Positions 1-7,881 of a stretch of 41,132 bases of DNA are shown here, one piece after another. The notes beneath the pieces were generated by a model that made no database searches, was not told where the DNA came from, and was given only the letters and a program-made list of their open reading frames with translations. The number at the start of each line of letters is the position of its first letter. Position 1 is the first letter of the stretch. The translations under genes and the position numbers were made by a program. Source of the DNA: Arthrobacter silvisoli (GTDB taxonomy: Bacteria; Actinomycetota; Actinomycetes; Actinomycetales; Micrococcaceae); NCBI RefSeq assembly GCF_003369445.1, contig NZ_QRCU01000038.1:1-41132 (forward strand), given 5' to 3'.

Positions 1-81
1 AGTCACAAACACGGGTGGAACGGCCAGGACCCACTCTGCCAGCCAGTCCCAGACCAGCCACGGAAATCCTCACAGTCGCTT

Positions 82-163
82 AGCTCGTCCGGGGCCCCTC
101 GCGCGCTAGCGACCAGCGCGCTCCCCATACTCGCAAGCTCGTCCGGGGCCCCTCGCGCGCTAG
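82..163. repeat. Two direct copies of a 28-base GC-rich repeat
   Basis: An identical 28-base unit lies at 82-109 and 136-163. Its centre is the palindrome GGGGCCCC. The second copy is preceded by CGCAAGCTC and ends 9 bases before the start codon at 173, so it fills the promoter/leader region of the hydrolase gene. A closely related sequence recurs at 1943-1998. Nothing supports a gene in 1-172; the first 80 bases may hold the edge of a neighbouring gene, but no frame is convincing. Confidence 0.8.
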
Positions 164-172
164 TCTTGGGCC

Positions 173-829
173 ATGAAGCTGACCAAGTTCACGCATTCCT
201 GTGTCCGCCTGCAGAAGGACGGGCACGTGTTGGTGATCGATCCGGGGACATTCTCGGAGGCGGAGGAGGCTTTGGCGGGTGCCCACGCGGTGCTCATCAC
301 CCATGAGCATCCGGACCATGTGGACGCCCCGGCGCTGCTTGAAGCGCTGCACGCCAACCCGGGACTCCAGGTCCACGCCCCGGCCCGCCTCGCCGCTGAG
401 CTCGCAGGGAAGGCCGGCGACGACGGCGGGCGCGTACACGCCGTCGAGCCTGACAGTTCCTTCGAAGCGGGCGGCTTTGCCGTGCGCTCGTTCGGCGGCC
501 AGCATGCCCTGATCCACCCGCTGGTGCCGATCGTGGCGAACATCGGCTACCTCGTGGAGGAGAACGTCTTCCACCCCGGCGATTCCTTCGTGGTCCCGCA
601 CGGCATCGAGGTGAAGACGCTCCTGGTGCCGCTGCACGCACCGTGGTCCAAAGTGGGCGAGGTGGTGGACTTCGTGGTGGCCGTGCGCGCACCGCAGGCC
701 TACCCGGTCCATGACGCGCTCCTCAATGAGCTGGGCCGCGGACTGGTCGAAGGGCACGTCGGCCGGATCGGCGGCAAGTACGGCACCACATACACCAGCC
801 TGGCGCCACGCGAGTCCGTGGAAGTCTAG
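173..829 (+). CDS. MBL-fold (UlaG-like) metal-dependent hydrolase
   Basis: This is a small (218-residue) metallo-beta-lactamase-fold hydrolase, probably cytoplasmic. The metal-binding signature is complete: H44-x-H46-x-D48-H49 in the segment ITHEHPDH, H111 after a short strand, D137 in HPGDS and H180 near the C-terminus. The compact layout resembles the UlaG/YtnP-like branch rather than beta-lactamases or glyoxalase II. No signal peptide or membrane segment is present. The ATG at 173 has no good Shine-Dalgarno sequence and directly follows a repeat copy. The gene is convergent with the Cds1-like gene, whose stop lies 6 bases away. The substrate cannot be read from sequence. The fold call is firm and the function unknown. 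Confidence 0.85.
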   Translation: MKLTKFTHSCVRLQKDGHVLVIDPGTFSEAEEALAGAHAVLITHEHPDHVDAPALLEALHANPGLQVHAPARLAAELAGKAGDDGGRVHAVEPDSSFEAGGFAVRSFGGQHALIHPLVPIVANIGYLVEENVFHPGDSFVVPHGIEVKTLLVPLHAPWSKVGEVVDFVVAVRAPQAYPVHDALLNELGRGLVEGHVGRIGGKYGTTYTSLAPRESVEV

Positions 830-835
830 CCGCGC

Positions 836-1921
836 TTATACCCCGGGCCACGCCCCGGTGTCGAAGAAGCGGTTCAGGACGGCCTCGTACGGCTGCGGGT
901 CCAGGCCCTGCGAGTCCAGCCATTCCTGCCTGTAGTAGCTGCCCGCATAGCGCTCCCCGCCGTCGCACATCAGTGAAACGATGCTTCCGCGCTTTCCTTG
1001 CGCCACCATCTCCGCAAGCAGCTGCCACACGCCCCACAGGTTCGTGCCGGTGGAGGGGCCGGCCCGGAGGCCGGTGAGGCTGCGGAGGTGCCGCATGGCC
1101 GCGACGGACGCCGCATCCGGCACCGGGATCATGGTGTCGATGACCGCCGGCACGAAACTCGGCTCCATCCGCGGGCGGCCGATGCCTTCGATCCGGGACG
1201 GCATGCCGGTGCTGAACTCCTCGACGCCGTCCCGCCAGCCCGGGTAGAACGCGGAGTTTTCGGGGTCGACGACGGCCAGCCGGGTTCCGTGGCAGTGGTA
1301 CCGCAGATACCGGCCGATGGTGGCGCTGGTTCCGCCGGTGCCGGCCCCCACCACGATCCACTCCGGAACCGGGTGCTCCTCCAGGGCCAGCTGTTCGAAG
1401 ATCGATTCCGCGATGTTGTTGTTGCCGCGCCAGTCGGTGGCCCGCTCCGCGTAGGTGAACTGGTCCATGTAGTGCCCGCCGGATGTGCGGGCTGCCTCCT
1501 GCGCCGCGGCGTAGACCTCCGAGGCATGGTCCACCAGCAGGCAACTGCCACCGAATTCTTCAATGAGGGCGATCTTCTCCGGGCTGGTGGTGCGCGTCAT
1601 GACCGCGATGAACGGCAGGCCGATGAGCCGGGCGAAGTACGCCTCCGAGACGGCGGTGCTGCCGCTTGACGCCTCCACAATCGTGGTGCCTTCGTTGATC
1701 CAGCCGTTCACCAGGCCATACAGGAACAGCGAGCGCGCCAAGCGGTGCTTCAGGCTGCCGGAGCGGTGCGTGGACTCATCCTTCAGGTACAGCTCGACAC
1801 CCCAATGCTCCGGCAACGGGACCGAATAGAGGTGGGTGTCGGCGGACCGGTTGTTTTCGGCCTCGATGCGGCGGATGGCCTCGCTGGCCCACCGCCTGTC
1901 TTGCTTTCCTGCAGTCTTCAC
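836..1921 (-). CDS. PLP-dependent cysteine synthase-family protein (Cds1-like cysteine desulfhydrase)
   Basis: This 361-residue fold-type II PLP enzyme belongs to the cysteine synthase/CBS family. The Schiff-base lysine is K58 in SGSLKHR. The substrate/phosphate loop [10 protein letters not shown] starts at residue 85, and the glycine-rich PLP-phosphate loop GAGTGGTSA is at 192-200. It is longer than CysK (about 310) and has the N-terminal extension of the actinobacterial subgroup that includes mycobacterial Cds1, a cysteine desulfhydrase releasing H2S, pyruvate and ammonia. The divergent neighbour is a mercaptopyruvate/thiosulfate sulfurtransferase, which fits a role in cysteine breakdown or sulfide handling. 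Assignment to Cds1 rather than a biosynthetic synthase is inference from architecture and context. Confidence 0.75.
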   Translation of the reverse strand: MKTAGKQDRRWASEAIRRIEAENNRSADTHLYSVPLPEHWGVELYLKDESTHRSGSLKHRLARSLFLYGLVNGWINEGTTIVEASSGSTAVSEAYFARLIGLPFIAVMTRTTSPEKIALIEEFGGSCLLVDHASEVYAAAQEAARTSGGHYMDQFTYAERATDWRGNNNIAESIFEQLALEEHPVPEWIVVGAGTGGTSATIGRYLRYHCHGTRLAVVDPENSAFYPGWRDGVEEFSTGMPSRIEGIGRPRMEPSFVPAVIDTMIPVPDAASVAAMRHLRSLTGLRAGPSTGTNLWGVWQLLAEMVAQGKRGSIVSLMCDGGERYAGSYYRQEWLDSQGLDPQPYEAVLNRFFDTGAWPGV

Positions 1922-1942
1922 CGATCCAGCCTAGCTCCCCGC

Positions 1943-1998
1943 CCTCGCAAGCTCGGCCGGGGCCCCTCGCCGGTTAGGCCGGGGCCCCTCGCCGGTTA
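1943..1998. repeat. GC-rich repeat with a 22-base tandem unit
   Basis: A perfect 22-base unit is present twice in tandem (1955-1976 and 1977-1998). It is preceded by CGCAAGCTC at 1946-1954. Each unit holds the GGGGCCCC palindrome followed by CTCGC, as in the repeats at 82-163. It sits in the 119-base divergent gap between the cysteine desulfhydrase-like gene and the sulfurtransferase gene, where both promoters must lie. Confidence 0.8.
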
Positions 1999-2040
1999 AG
2001 CTGGGAGCCGGGTGTTTGCCACGGGAACAAAGGAGACGCG

Positions 2041-2895
2041 ATGGGTACGCTGATGGATGTTGCCGCCCTCAAGGAGCGGATGGATTCCGGGAAACGCACG
2101 GTGCTTCTCGACGTCCGCTGGGTGCTCGGTGACCCGCACGGGCACGACCACTACCTGGCAGGCCACCTCCCGGGCGCCGTGTTCGTGGATCTGCACCACG
2201 AGTTGGCGGATCCGTCGGTGTCCGGCGAGGGCCGCCACCCCCTGCCCGCCCAGGCGGCCCTGCAGCGCAGCGCCCGGGCCTGGGGCATCAATGACGGAGA
2301 CACCGTGGTGGCGTACGACGACAACGGCAATACCGCGGCGGCGCGCGCCTGGTGGCTGCTCCGCGATGCCGGGCTGGAGCCCGTTTTCCTGCTCGACGGC
2401 GGACTGGCAGCTTGGCGCGCTGCAGGCCATCCGGTGGAGTCCGGGGAGCAGGCTGCAACGGAAGGAACGGTCACCCTGGGACACGGCCGGATGCCCAGCA
2501 TCGACATGGCGCGCGCCGCGCGCTGGGCCGGCCAAGGCATCCTGCTCGACGCCCGGGCAGGGGAGCGCTACCGCGGCGAGATCGAACCCATCGATCCCCG
2601 GGCCGGCCACATCCCCGGCGCCATCAGCGCACCGACGGGGGAGAACCTCGCGGCGGACGGCCGCTTCCTGCCGGCAGCGCAGTTGCGCTCCCGCTTCGCC
2701 GAGGCGGGAATCGACGGTGGCACCGCCGTCGCGGTCTACTGCGGTTCCGGAGTGACGGCAGCCCACCAGATCGCGGCACTGGAGATCGCCGGGTTCCCCG
2801 CAGCGCTTTACCCGGGCTCCTTCTCGCAGTGGTCCTCCGAGGAGGCGAATGAGGTGGCCGTCGGCGCCGCACCCGGTGGTAGCGTCGGAGCATGA
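2041..2895 (+). CDS. Tandem-rhodanese sulfurtransferase (thiosulfate/3-mercaptopyruvate)
   Basis: This cytoplasmic two-domain rhodanese has 284 residues, the usual length. The N-terminal inactive domain spans about 5-130 and the catalytic domain about 150-275. The persulfide-forming cysteine is C234 in CGSGVT, a loop commonly seen in 3-mercaptopyruvate sulfurtransferases; classical thiosulfate rhodaneses usually have CRxGxT-type loops. The N-terminal domain has aspartate (YDDNGN, about 92-97) where a second cysteine would be. The ATG at 2041 is supported by AGGAG at 2031-2035. The stop overlaps the next start as ATGA, so the alcohol dehydrogenase is probably translationally coupled. Together with the divergent Cds1-like gene it suggests a cysteine/mercaptopyruvate sulfur module. 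Donor specificity is inferred. Confidence 0.85.
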   Translation: MGTLMDVAALKERMDSGKRTVLLDVRWVLGDPHGHDHYLAGHLPGAVFVDLHHELADPSVSGEGRHPLPAQAALQRSARAWGINDGDTVVAYDDNGNTAAARAWWLLRDAGLEPVFLLDGGLAAWRAAGHPVESGEQAATEGTVTLGHGRMPSIDMARAARWAGQGILLDARAGERYRGEIEPIDPRAGHIPGAISAPTGENLAADGRFLPAAQLRSRFAEAGIDGGTAVAVYCGSGVTAAHQIAALEIAGFPAALYPGSFSQWSSEEANEVAVGAAPGGSVGA

Positions 2896-4049
2896 CTCCC
2901 GGACGCCCCGTACCCCCTCCGCTCGGCAAACCCCTGACGGCTGCGGAAACCCAGGAAACCCGCACCGGCCCGGGCACCCTCACGGCCGCGATGGGCGCGA
3001 CGTCCGCCGAAAGCGGCCTGCGTCCGCTGACCCTGGCGCGCCGCGTACCCAAGGACGACGACGTCGAGATCGACATCGAATTCTGCGGGCTGTGCCACTC
3101 CGATGTGCATGCCACACGGGGCGAATGGGGCAGCCGCCCCTACCCCTTGGTGCCGGGCCACGAGATCGTGGGCAGGGTGCGCCGCACCGGAGCAGCGGTG
3201 GATGACTTCAGGGCCGGGGACCTGGTGGGCGTCGGTTGCCTGGTGGACTCGTGCCGGGAATGCGACAGCTGCCTCGAAGGGCTCGAACAATACTGCGAAC
3301 GCGGAAATGTCGGCACGTACGGCGTGAAGGACCCGCGGAACGGCAACGCCATCACCCAGGGCGGCTATTCGGGCACGATCGTCGTGGACCGCCGCTTCGT
3401 CCTGCGGATTCCCGAAGGCATGGACCCGGCTGCAACCGCTCCGTTGCTGTGCGCGGGAATCACCACCTACTCGCCGCTGCGCTATTTCGACGTCGAACCC
3501 GGGGACGTGGTGGGTGTCGTTGGGCTGGGCGGTCTCGGCCACATGGCGGTGAAGATCGCCAAGGCGATGGGCGCGGAAGTGGTGGTCTTCACCAGTTCGA
3601 AAGGCAAGACGGCGGCCGCGACCGAACTCGGCGCTGACCAGGTGGTCCTTTCCCGGGAACCCTCCGCGATGGAAGCGGCCAAGGCAAGCATCGACGTCAT
3701 CATCGACACCGTGGCCGCGCCGCACGACCTCAACCCGTACCTGCGCACCCTTCGCCTGGGCGGGGCGCTCTTCCAACTGGGACTGCCGCCGAGCGACATG
3801 CCGCCGGTCAGTCCCGGGCTCCTCATCCGGCGCCGCTTGGCCTATTCCGGTTCCCTGATCGGCGGGATCGCCGAGACCCAGGAGATGCTCGATTTCTGCG
3901 CCGAACACGGCGTGGCCAGCGACATCGAGATCGTGGGCGCCTCCGGGCTCAACGACGCCTATGACCGTATGGTCGCGGGCGACGTGAAGTACCGCTTCGT
4001 CCTGGACACCAAGACCCTGCACACCCCGTCCGAAAAGGCAGACGCATGA
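2892..4049 (+). CDS. Zinc-dependent NAD(P) alcohol dehydrogenase, cinnamyl-alcohol dehydrogenase family
   Basis: This medium-chain dehydrogenase/reductase resembles YahK/AdhC-type NADPH-dependent aldehyde reductases. Catalytic-zinc ligands are C68 in CGLCHSD, H90-E91 in GHE and C187 in LLCAG. Structural-zinc cysteines are C121, C124, C127 and C135. The Rossmann dinucleotide motif GLGGLG is at 211-216, followed by FTSSKGK, a serine/lysine-rich end of beta-2 that favours NADPH. The first 33 residues are Pro/Gly-rich and unlike the family. The family-like part begins at M34 (2991), so the real start may be there, although the 2892 ATG overlaps the upstream stop. It runs into the HIT gene, again with an ATGA overlap. 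The physiological aldehyde is unknown. Confidence 0.85.
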   Translation: MTPGRPVPPPLGKPLTAAETQETRTGPGTLTAAMGATSAESGLRPLTLARRVPKDDDVEIDIEFCGLCHSDVHATRGEWGSRPYPLVPGHEIVGRVRRTGAAVDDFRAGDLVGVGCLVDSCRECDSCLEGLEQYCERGNVGTYGVKDPRNGNAITQGGYSGTIVVDRRFVLRIPEGMDPAATAPLLCAGITTYSPLRYFDVEPGDVVGVVGLGGLGHMAVKIAKAMGAEVVVFTSSKGKTAAATELGADQVVLSREPSAMEAAKASIDVIIDTVAAPHDLNPYLRTLRLGGALFQLGLPPSDMPPVSPGLLIRRRLAYSGSLIGGIAETQEMLDFCAEHGVASDIEIVGASGLNDAYDRMVAGDVKYRFVLDTKTLHTPSEKADA

Positions 4050-4474
4050 GCACCCTCTTCACCAAGATCATCAACGGCGACATCCCGGGCCGCTTCGTCT
4101 GGAAGGACGAAGACGTGGTGGCGTTCCTGAGCATCGCGCCCCTCGCCGACGGCCACGTCCTGGTGGTCCCGCGCCTCGAAGTGGACCGCTGGACCGATGC
4201 ACCGGCCGAAGTGCTCGGCCGGGTGACCGCCGTGGCGCAGACCATCGGCAAGGCACTGGTCCCCGAGTTCGGCGCCGCTCGGGCGGGGCTGCTGGTGGCC
4301 GGCTACGAGGTGGACCATCTGCACGTTCACGTGTGGCCGTCGAATTCGATGGCCGACTACGATTTCGGCTCCGCGGACCACAACCCGGACCCGTCACAGC
4401 TCGAGGCCAACGCCGAGCGGATCCGTACGGCGCTGCGGGATGCCGGGCACGGGGAGTTCGTCCCGGCGTCCTGA
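4046..4474 (+). CDS. HIT-family (histidine triad) protein
   Basis: This 142-residue histidine-triad nucleotide hydrolase or transferase acts in the cytoplasm. The triad is H91-L-H93-V-H95 (HLHVHVWP) at the usual place near the C-terminus. The N-terminal FTKIINGDIP and the segment GHVLVVPR are typical of Hint/HinT-like proteins that split purine nucleoside phosphoramidates or AMP-lysine. Its start overlaps the dehydrogenase stop by four bases (ATGA), so the sulfurtransferase, dehydrogenase and HIT gene form one transcript. The functional link with those genes is not evident, since HIT genes are often carried in unrelated operons. Confidence 0.88.
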   Translation: MSTLFTKIINGDIPGRFVWKDEDVVAFLSIAPLADGHVLVVPRLEVDRWTDAPAEVLGRVTAVAQTIGKALVPEFGAARAGLLVAGYEVDHLHVHVWPSNSMADYDFGSADHNPDPSQLEANAERIRTALRDAGHGEFVPAS

Positions 4475-4546
4475 GCGGCCTGCTCCGAGGCGGGCATTGT
4501 GGGCCGCAGGAGCCAGGCGTACCGTGGCGCATAGACAAGGACGAAA

Positions 4547-4583
4547 GCCGCGCCGCCGCAGCGCGGCCGCAGTGCCGGAGGAG
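4547..4583 (+). promoter_or_regulatory. Leader hairpin and ribosome binding site of the LuxR/TPR gene
   Basis: A 7-base-pair stem (4547-4553 with 4561-4567, 7-base loop) stands just ahead of the strong Shine-Dalgarno GGAGGAG at 4577-4583, which precedes ATG 4586. The rest of the 111-base gap after the HIT gene shows no terminator with a T-tract. The hairpin could tune access to the ribosome binding site; this is inference. Confidence 0.4.
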
Positions 4584-4585
4584 CC

Positions 4586-6262
4586 ATGGCAACGTCCAAA
4601 GCCGGCCTGGACCTGGGCCGCGCCGCCTACGACGATCACCGCTGGGGTGAAGCCTTCGGACACTTCGGGGACGCGCACCGCGAAGGCGGCCTTCCCGCCG
4701 CCGACCTCGAACGCTTCGCCACCGCCGCGTTCCTCACGGGCCACGCTGACGACGGGACCGGGGCACTGGCCCGGGCCCACGAAGAGTTCCTCCTCACCGG
4801 TGACGTCCCGGGAGCCGTGCGGTGCGCCGCCTGGTTGGGTATCCACCTGCTGAACAGCGGCTCGTCGGCGGCCAGTTCCGGGTGGCTGGCACGTGGCACG
4901 AGGCTCCTGGCCGAAGTCGACGAGCCCGGTGCCGCCGAAGGACTGCTCCTTATCCCGGCCGCCGTCGCGAAACTCTACGGTGGCGACGCCGCAGGTGCGT
5001 CCGCCCTTTTCAGCAGGGCCCACGGAATCGGTACGGCTTCGCACGACCGGGACGTCACGTGCCTGGCGCAGCTCGGCCAGGGGCAGGCACAGGTCATGCT
5101 CGGCAATCCGGCGGCCGGACTGGAACTGTTCGACGAGGTGATGGTGGCGGCCATCTCCGGGGAGGTGTCCGCCATTCCCTCCGGCATCATCTACTGCGCC
5201 ACCATCGGAACCTGCCAGGCTGTCTTCGACCTGCCCCGTGCCCTGGAATGGACCATGGCGCTTGACCGCTGGTGCGAGGGCCAGCCGGACCTGGTGCTCT
5301 TCAGCGGCCAATGCCATGCGCACCGGGCGGAGCTGTATGTCCTGCGCGGCCAGTGGGACGAGGCCATGGCCGCTGCAGCGAAGGCGCAGGAACGGTCCTC
5401 CCACGGGGATCCTGAGGCCAGGTTCGGGGCCTTCTACTACCAGGGAGAAGTACAGCGGCTCCGCGGCCTCTTCGAAGCCGCTGCCGCCTCGTACCGTGCG
5501 GCAGCGGACTCCGGCTTCGACCCGCAGCCGGGAATGGCGCTCCTGCACCTTGCCCTCGGGGAGGTGCAGCTCGCCCGCCGCCAGATCAACGACGCCGTGG
5601 CTGCCGCCGACCCCACCTGGCGGAGCCGCCTGCTGTCCGGCCTCGTCGAGATCGAACTGGCGGCCGGCGACCTCGCAGCGGCCCGCAGCGCGGCGGATGA
5701 CCTGGCGCGCTTCGCCGCAAGTTATCCGGCACCGATGCCCCGCGCCCTGGCTGCCCAGGCGGACGGCTCGGTGCTCCTCGAGGGCGGTGAAGCCACCGCG
5801 GCCTTGAAGCCGTTGCGGACCGCCTGGACCTTGTGGCGGACCCTTGAGAATCCCTATGAGGCCGCTCGCTGCCGAGTGTTGGTGGCCAAGGCGCGCCGCC
5901 GCCTGGGCGACGAAGAAACCGCCCGCATGGATTTCGACGCTGCGCGCGAAGAACTGGAGGAGCTCGGTGCCGGGCCGGCCTTCGCGATGGTCGATGCGCT
6001 GAACGGGGCCGGGCCGTCCGACGGGCCTGACGCGTCCGGCGGGGTGGTGCCGGGTGGGGCGGCGAGCGGTCCGCTGACCGGCCGCGAAGTGGAAGTCCTC
6101 CGGCTGGTAGCGGCCGGCAAGAGCAACCGGGCGGTCGCCGTCGAACTCTTCCTGAGCGAAAAGACCGTGGCGCGGCACCTGAGCAACATCTTCCTGAAGC
6201 TGGAAGTGACATCGCGGGTGGCGGCAAGCCGCTATGCGTATGAACACGGGTTGATGGCGTGA
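4586..6262 (+). CDS. LuxR-family transcriptional regulator with TPR-like sensor region
   Basis: This 558-residue regulator has a long helical, Ala/Leu-rich N-terminal part (about 1-440) with TPR/MalT-like helix pairs. A Gly/Pro-rich linker (about 470-495) follows, then a C-terminal LuxR/GerE helix-turn-helix (about 497-558, LTGREVEVLRLVAAGKSN and SEKTVARHLSNIF). The recognition helix KTVARHLSNI is intact. It lacks the N-terminal Walker NTPase module of true LAL/MalT regulators and any REC or PAS domain, so the signal is probably a protein or ligand bound by the helical repeats. Starting at ATG 4586 behind GGAGGAG, it lies just upstream of and codirectional with the PQ-loop/monooxygenase/methyltransferase group, which is the most obvious regulatory target. 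Ligand unknown. Confidence 0.82.
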   Translation: MATSKAGLDLGRAAYDDHRWGEAFGHFGDAHREGGLPAADLERFATAAFLTGHADDGTGALARAHEEFLLTGDVPGAVRCAAWLGIHLLNSGSSAASSGWLARGTRLLAEVDEPGAAEGLLLIPAAVAKLYGGDAAGASALFSRAHGIGTASHDRDVTCLAQLGQGQAQVMLGNPAAGLELFDEVMVAAISGEVSAIPSGIIYCATIGTCQAVFDLPRALEWTMALDRWCEGQPDLVLFSGQCHAHRAELYVLRGQWDEAMAAAAKAQERSSHGDPEARFGAFYYQGEVQRLRGLFEAAAASYRAAADSGFDPQPGMALLHLALGEVQLARRQINDAVAAADPTWRSRLLSGLVEIELAAGDLAAARSAADDLARFAASYPAPMPRALAAQADGSVLLEGGEATAALKPLRTAWTLWRTLENPYEAARCRVLVAKARRRLGDEETARMDFDAAREELEELGAGPAFAMVDALNGAGPSDGPDASGGVVPGGAASGPLTGREVEVLRLVAAGKSNRAVAVELFLSEKTVARHLSNIFLKLEVTSRVAASRYAYEHGLMA

Positions 6263-6339
6263 GGCCTGCGGCTAAATACCCATACGCGTCCGGCGCAAGA
6301 TGCGTCATCCGTCCGATGCGCGCCCACAGCCTCCGGCAA

Positions 6340-6351
6340 TAGCGTCGAAGC
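6340..6351 (+). promoter_or_regulatory. Candidate -10 element for a leaderless PQ-loop mRNA
   Basis: TAGCGT at 6340-6345 is separated by exactly six bases from the ATG at 6352, so transcription would start at or next to the start codon. No Shine-Dalgarno sequence is present. This geometry is common in actinobacterial leaderless genes. No convincing -35 is seen. Copies of GATGCG at 6299-6304 and 6315-6320 could be regulator contacts. Confidence 0.45.
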
Positions 6352-6678
6352 ATGAACCTTCCCTTGGTCGCCGGAACCGTCTCGACCTTCCTCTTCACCG
6401 CGAGCATGCTGCCGATGCTGCTCAAGGCGGCACGCACGAAGGACCTGTCCTCGTACAGCCTGGGCAACCTGCTCCTGGCCAACATTGCGAACGCGGTCCA
6501 TTCGCTTTATGTGTTCAGCCTGCCGCCCGGGCCGATCTGGCTGCTCCACGGGACCTACGTCCTGGCGTCCGCCATGATGCTGTCCTGGTGGCTGCGCTAC
6601 CGCCACGCACCCGGCAATCCGGCGCAGCCGGCGGCCACAGAAGGTTTCCGTTCCACCGAAGAAGTGCTGGCAGCATAA
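6352..6678 (+). CDS. Small three-helix PQ-loop (SemiSWEET-like) membrane protein
   Basis: This 108-residue inner-membrane protein has three hydrophobic segments at about 4-22, 38-56 and 60-78, then a polar tail. The pattern of helix 1 ending in a Pro pair (LPMLLKAARTKDLSSYSLGN) followed by a helix with NIANAVHSLYVF resembles a single PQ-loop/MtN3 repeat as in SemiSWEET sugar transporters, which work as homodimers. The classical PQ dipeptide is PM here. It lies 12 bases before the flavin monooxygenase-like gene, so the two are co-transcribed. Its cargo is unknown; in this setting it could move a substrate or product of the neighbouring enzymes. Sugar transport is not shown. Confidence 0.65.
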   Translation: MNLPLVAGTVSTFLFTASMLPMLLKAARTKDLSSYSLGNLLLANIANAVHSLYVFSLPPGPIWLLHGTYVLASAMMLSWWLRYRHAPGNPAQPAATEGFRSTEEVLAA

Positions 6679-6690
6679 GGAGGCTTTGCC

Positions 6691-7881
6691 ATGGACACAT
6701 CCGACATGAACCCTGGTCGGAATCACGCATCCGAGGGGGTCCTGGACACCATCATCGTCGGCGGCGGGCAGGCCGGGCTTGCCTTGGGCTATTTCCTTTC
6801 CCGGCAAGGACGCGACTTCGCCATCCTCGACGCCGGACAGAGGGTGGGCGACGCCTGGCGCCGGCGCTGGGACTCCCTGCGCCTGTTCACTCCGGCCAAG
6901 TATGACGGCCTTCCCGGGATGCCGTTCCCGGGGGACGGCCTCGCGTTTCCGGGCAAGGACGAAGTGGCCGACTATCTCGAAGGCTACGCCGCCCATTTCG
7001 GCCTGCCGGTCCGGCCCGGCGTGAAGGTGGAGCACCTCCGGAAGGAAGACGGCCACTACGTGGCGGAAGCGGGCGGGCAGAGCTGGAAGGCCCTGAACGT
7101 CGTGGTGGCCACAGGAGCCTGCGTCGCACCGAAGGTTCCCGGCTTTGCCGGGCAGTTGGACGACTCCGTTTTCCAGCTGCATTCGAGCCTGTACCGGAAT
7201 CCCGCGCAGCTCCGGCCCGGCCCTGTCCTGGTGGTGGGCGTCGGGAACTCCGGCGCGGAGATCGCCTTGGAGCTGAGCCGCAGCCACTTCACCCTGCTGG
7301 CGGGAAAGCCCACCGCGGAACTGCCGGTCAAGCACGGCCGGGCCGCGGCCCGCTTCGTCCTGCCGATCGTACGGTTCGCCGGACTCCACATCCTCACGCT
7401 CGGCACGCCTATCGGCCGCAAGGCGGCACCGGAGTTCCTCGGCCACGGCACCCCGCTGATCCGCACGAAGCTCAAGGACCTCGCGGCGGCCGGCGTCGAA
7501 TCCGTTCCCCGGATCACGGGCGTGCGCGACGGCAGGCCGGTGGCCGGAGACGGCCGCGTCCTCGACGTCGCCAACGTCATCTGGTGCACCGGCTACCGGG
7601 ACGATTTCAGCTGGGTGGAGCCCGAGGCCTTCGACGGCGACGGCCGGCCGCGGCAATACCGCGGCGTGGCGCAGGACGTTTCCGGACTGTTCTTCCTGGG
7701 CCAGGAATTCCTCTACGCCGCTACCTCGGCCACGCTGCCCGGGCTCGCCCGCGACGCCGGATACCTGGCGCGGCAGATTCCCCGCCGCGGGACCGGGGTT
7801 TCCGCAGGCAGTGCTGCGGGCCGGGCGCAGCAAGCCCGCCCGCAGAAGAGCCGTCCCGAGAAGGCCCGGGAACGGGCTTGA
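6691..7881 (+). CDS. Flavin-containing monooxygenase-like FAD/NAD(P)-dependent oxidoreductase
   Basis: This 396-residue two-dinucleotide-fold flavoprotein has the FAD site G24-G-G-Q-A-G29 (IIVGGGQAGLALGYFL) after a polar N-terminus. The second Rossmann motif VVGVGNSGAEIA (about 180-191) is for NAD(P)H. A late CTGYRDDF motif is typical of the CzcO/TrkA/FMO superfamily. The Baeyer-Villiger fingerprint FxGxxxHxxxW is not seen, so it is better called an FMO/CzcO-like oxidoreductase than a BVMO. The tail (about 360-396) is basic and low-complexity. The start is ATG 6691 behind AGGAGG at 6679-6684; the stop overlaps the next gene if that begins at TTG 7878. The substrate is unknown. Confidence 0.8.
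   Translation: MDTSDMNPGRNHASEGVLDTIIVGGGQAGLALGYFLSRQGRDFAILDAGQRVGDAWRRRWDSLRLFTPAKYDGLPGMPFPGDGLAFPGKDEVADYLEGYAAHFGLPVRPGVKVEHLRKEDGHYVAEAGGQSWKALNVVVATGACVAPKVPGFAGQLDDSVFQLHSSLYRNPAQLRPGPVLVVGVGNSGAEIALELSRSHFTLLAGKPTAELPVKHGRAAARFVLPIVRFAGLHILTLGTPIGRKAAPEFLGHGTPLIRTKLKDLAAAGVESVPRITGVRDGRPVAGDGRVLDVANVIWCTGYRDDFSWVEPEAFDGDGRPRQYRGVAQDVSGLFFLGQEFLYAATSATLPGLARDAGYLARQIPRRGTGVSAGSAAGRAQQARPQKSRPEKARERA

Noticed and set aside
1..80. Partial gene at the left window edge
   Set aside because: One minus-strand frame reads as a Trp-rich hydrophobic peptide (WLVWDWLAEWVLAVPP) but is stopped at once upstream and has no start codon with a ribosome site; too short to support.
836..1921. Ordinary biosynthetic cysteine synthase CysK
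   Set aside because: Longer N-terminus and divergent active-site surroundings (SGSLKHR) compared with CysK, no cysE neighbour, and sulfur-releasing context.
6691..7881. Baeyer-Villiger monooxygenase
   Set aside because: The FxGxxxHxxxW fingerprint is absent; only the two dinucleotide motifs and the CTGY segment of the wider FMO/CzcO group are present.
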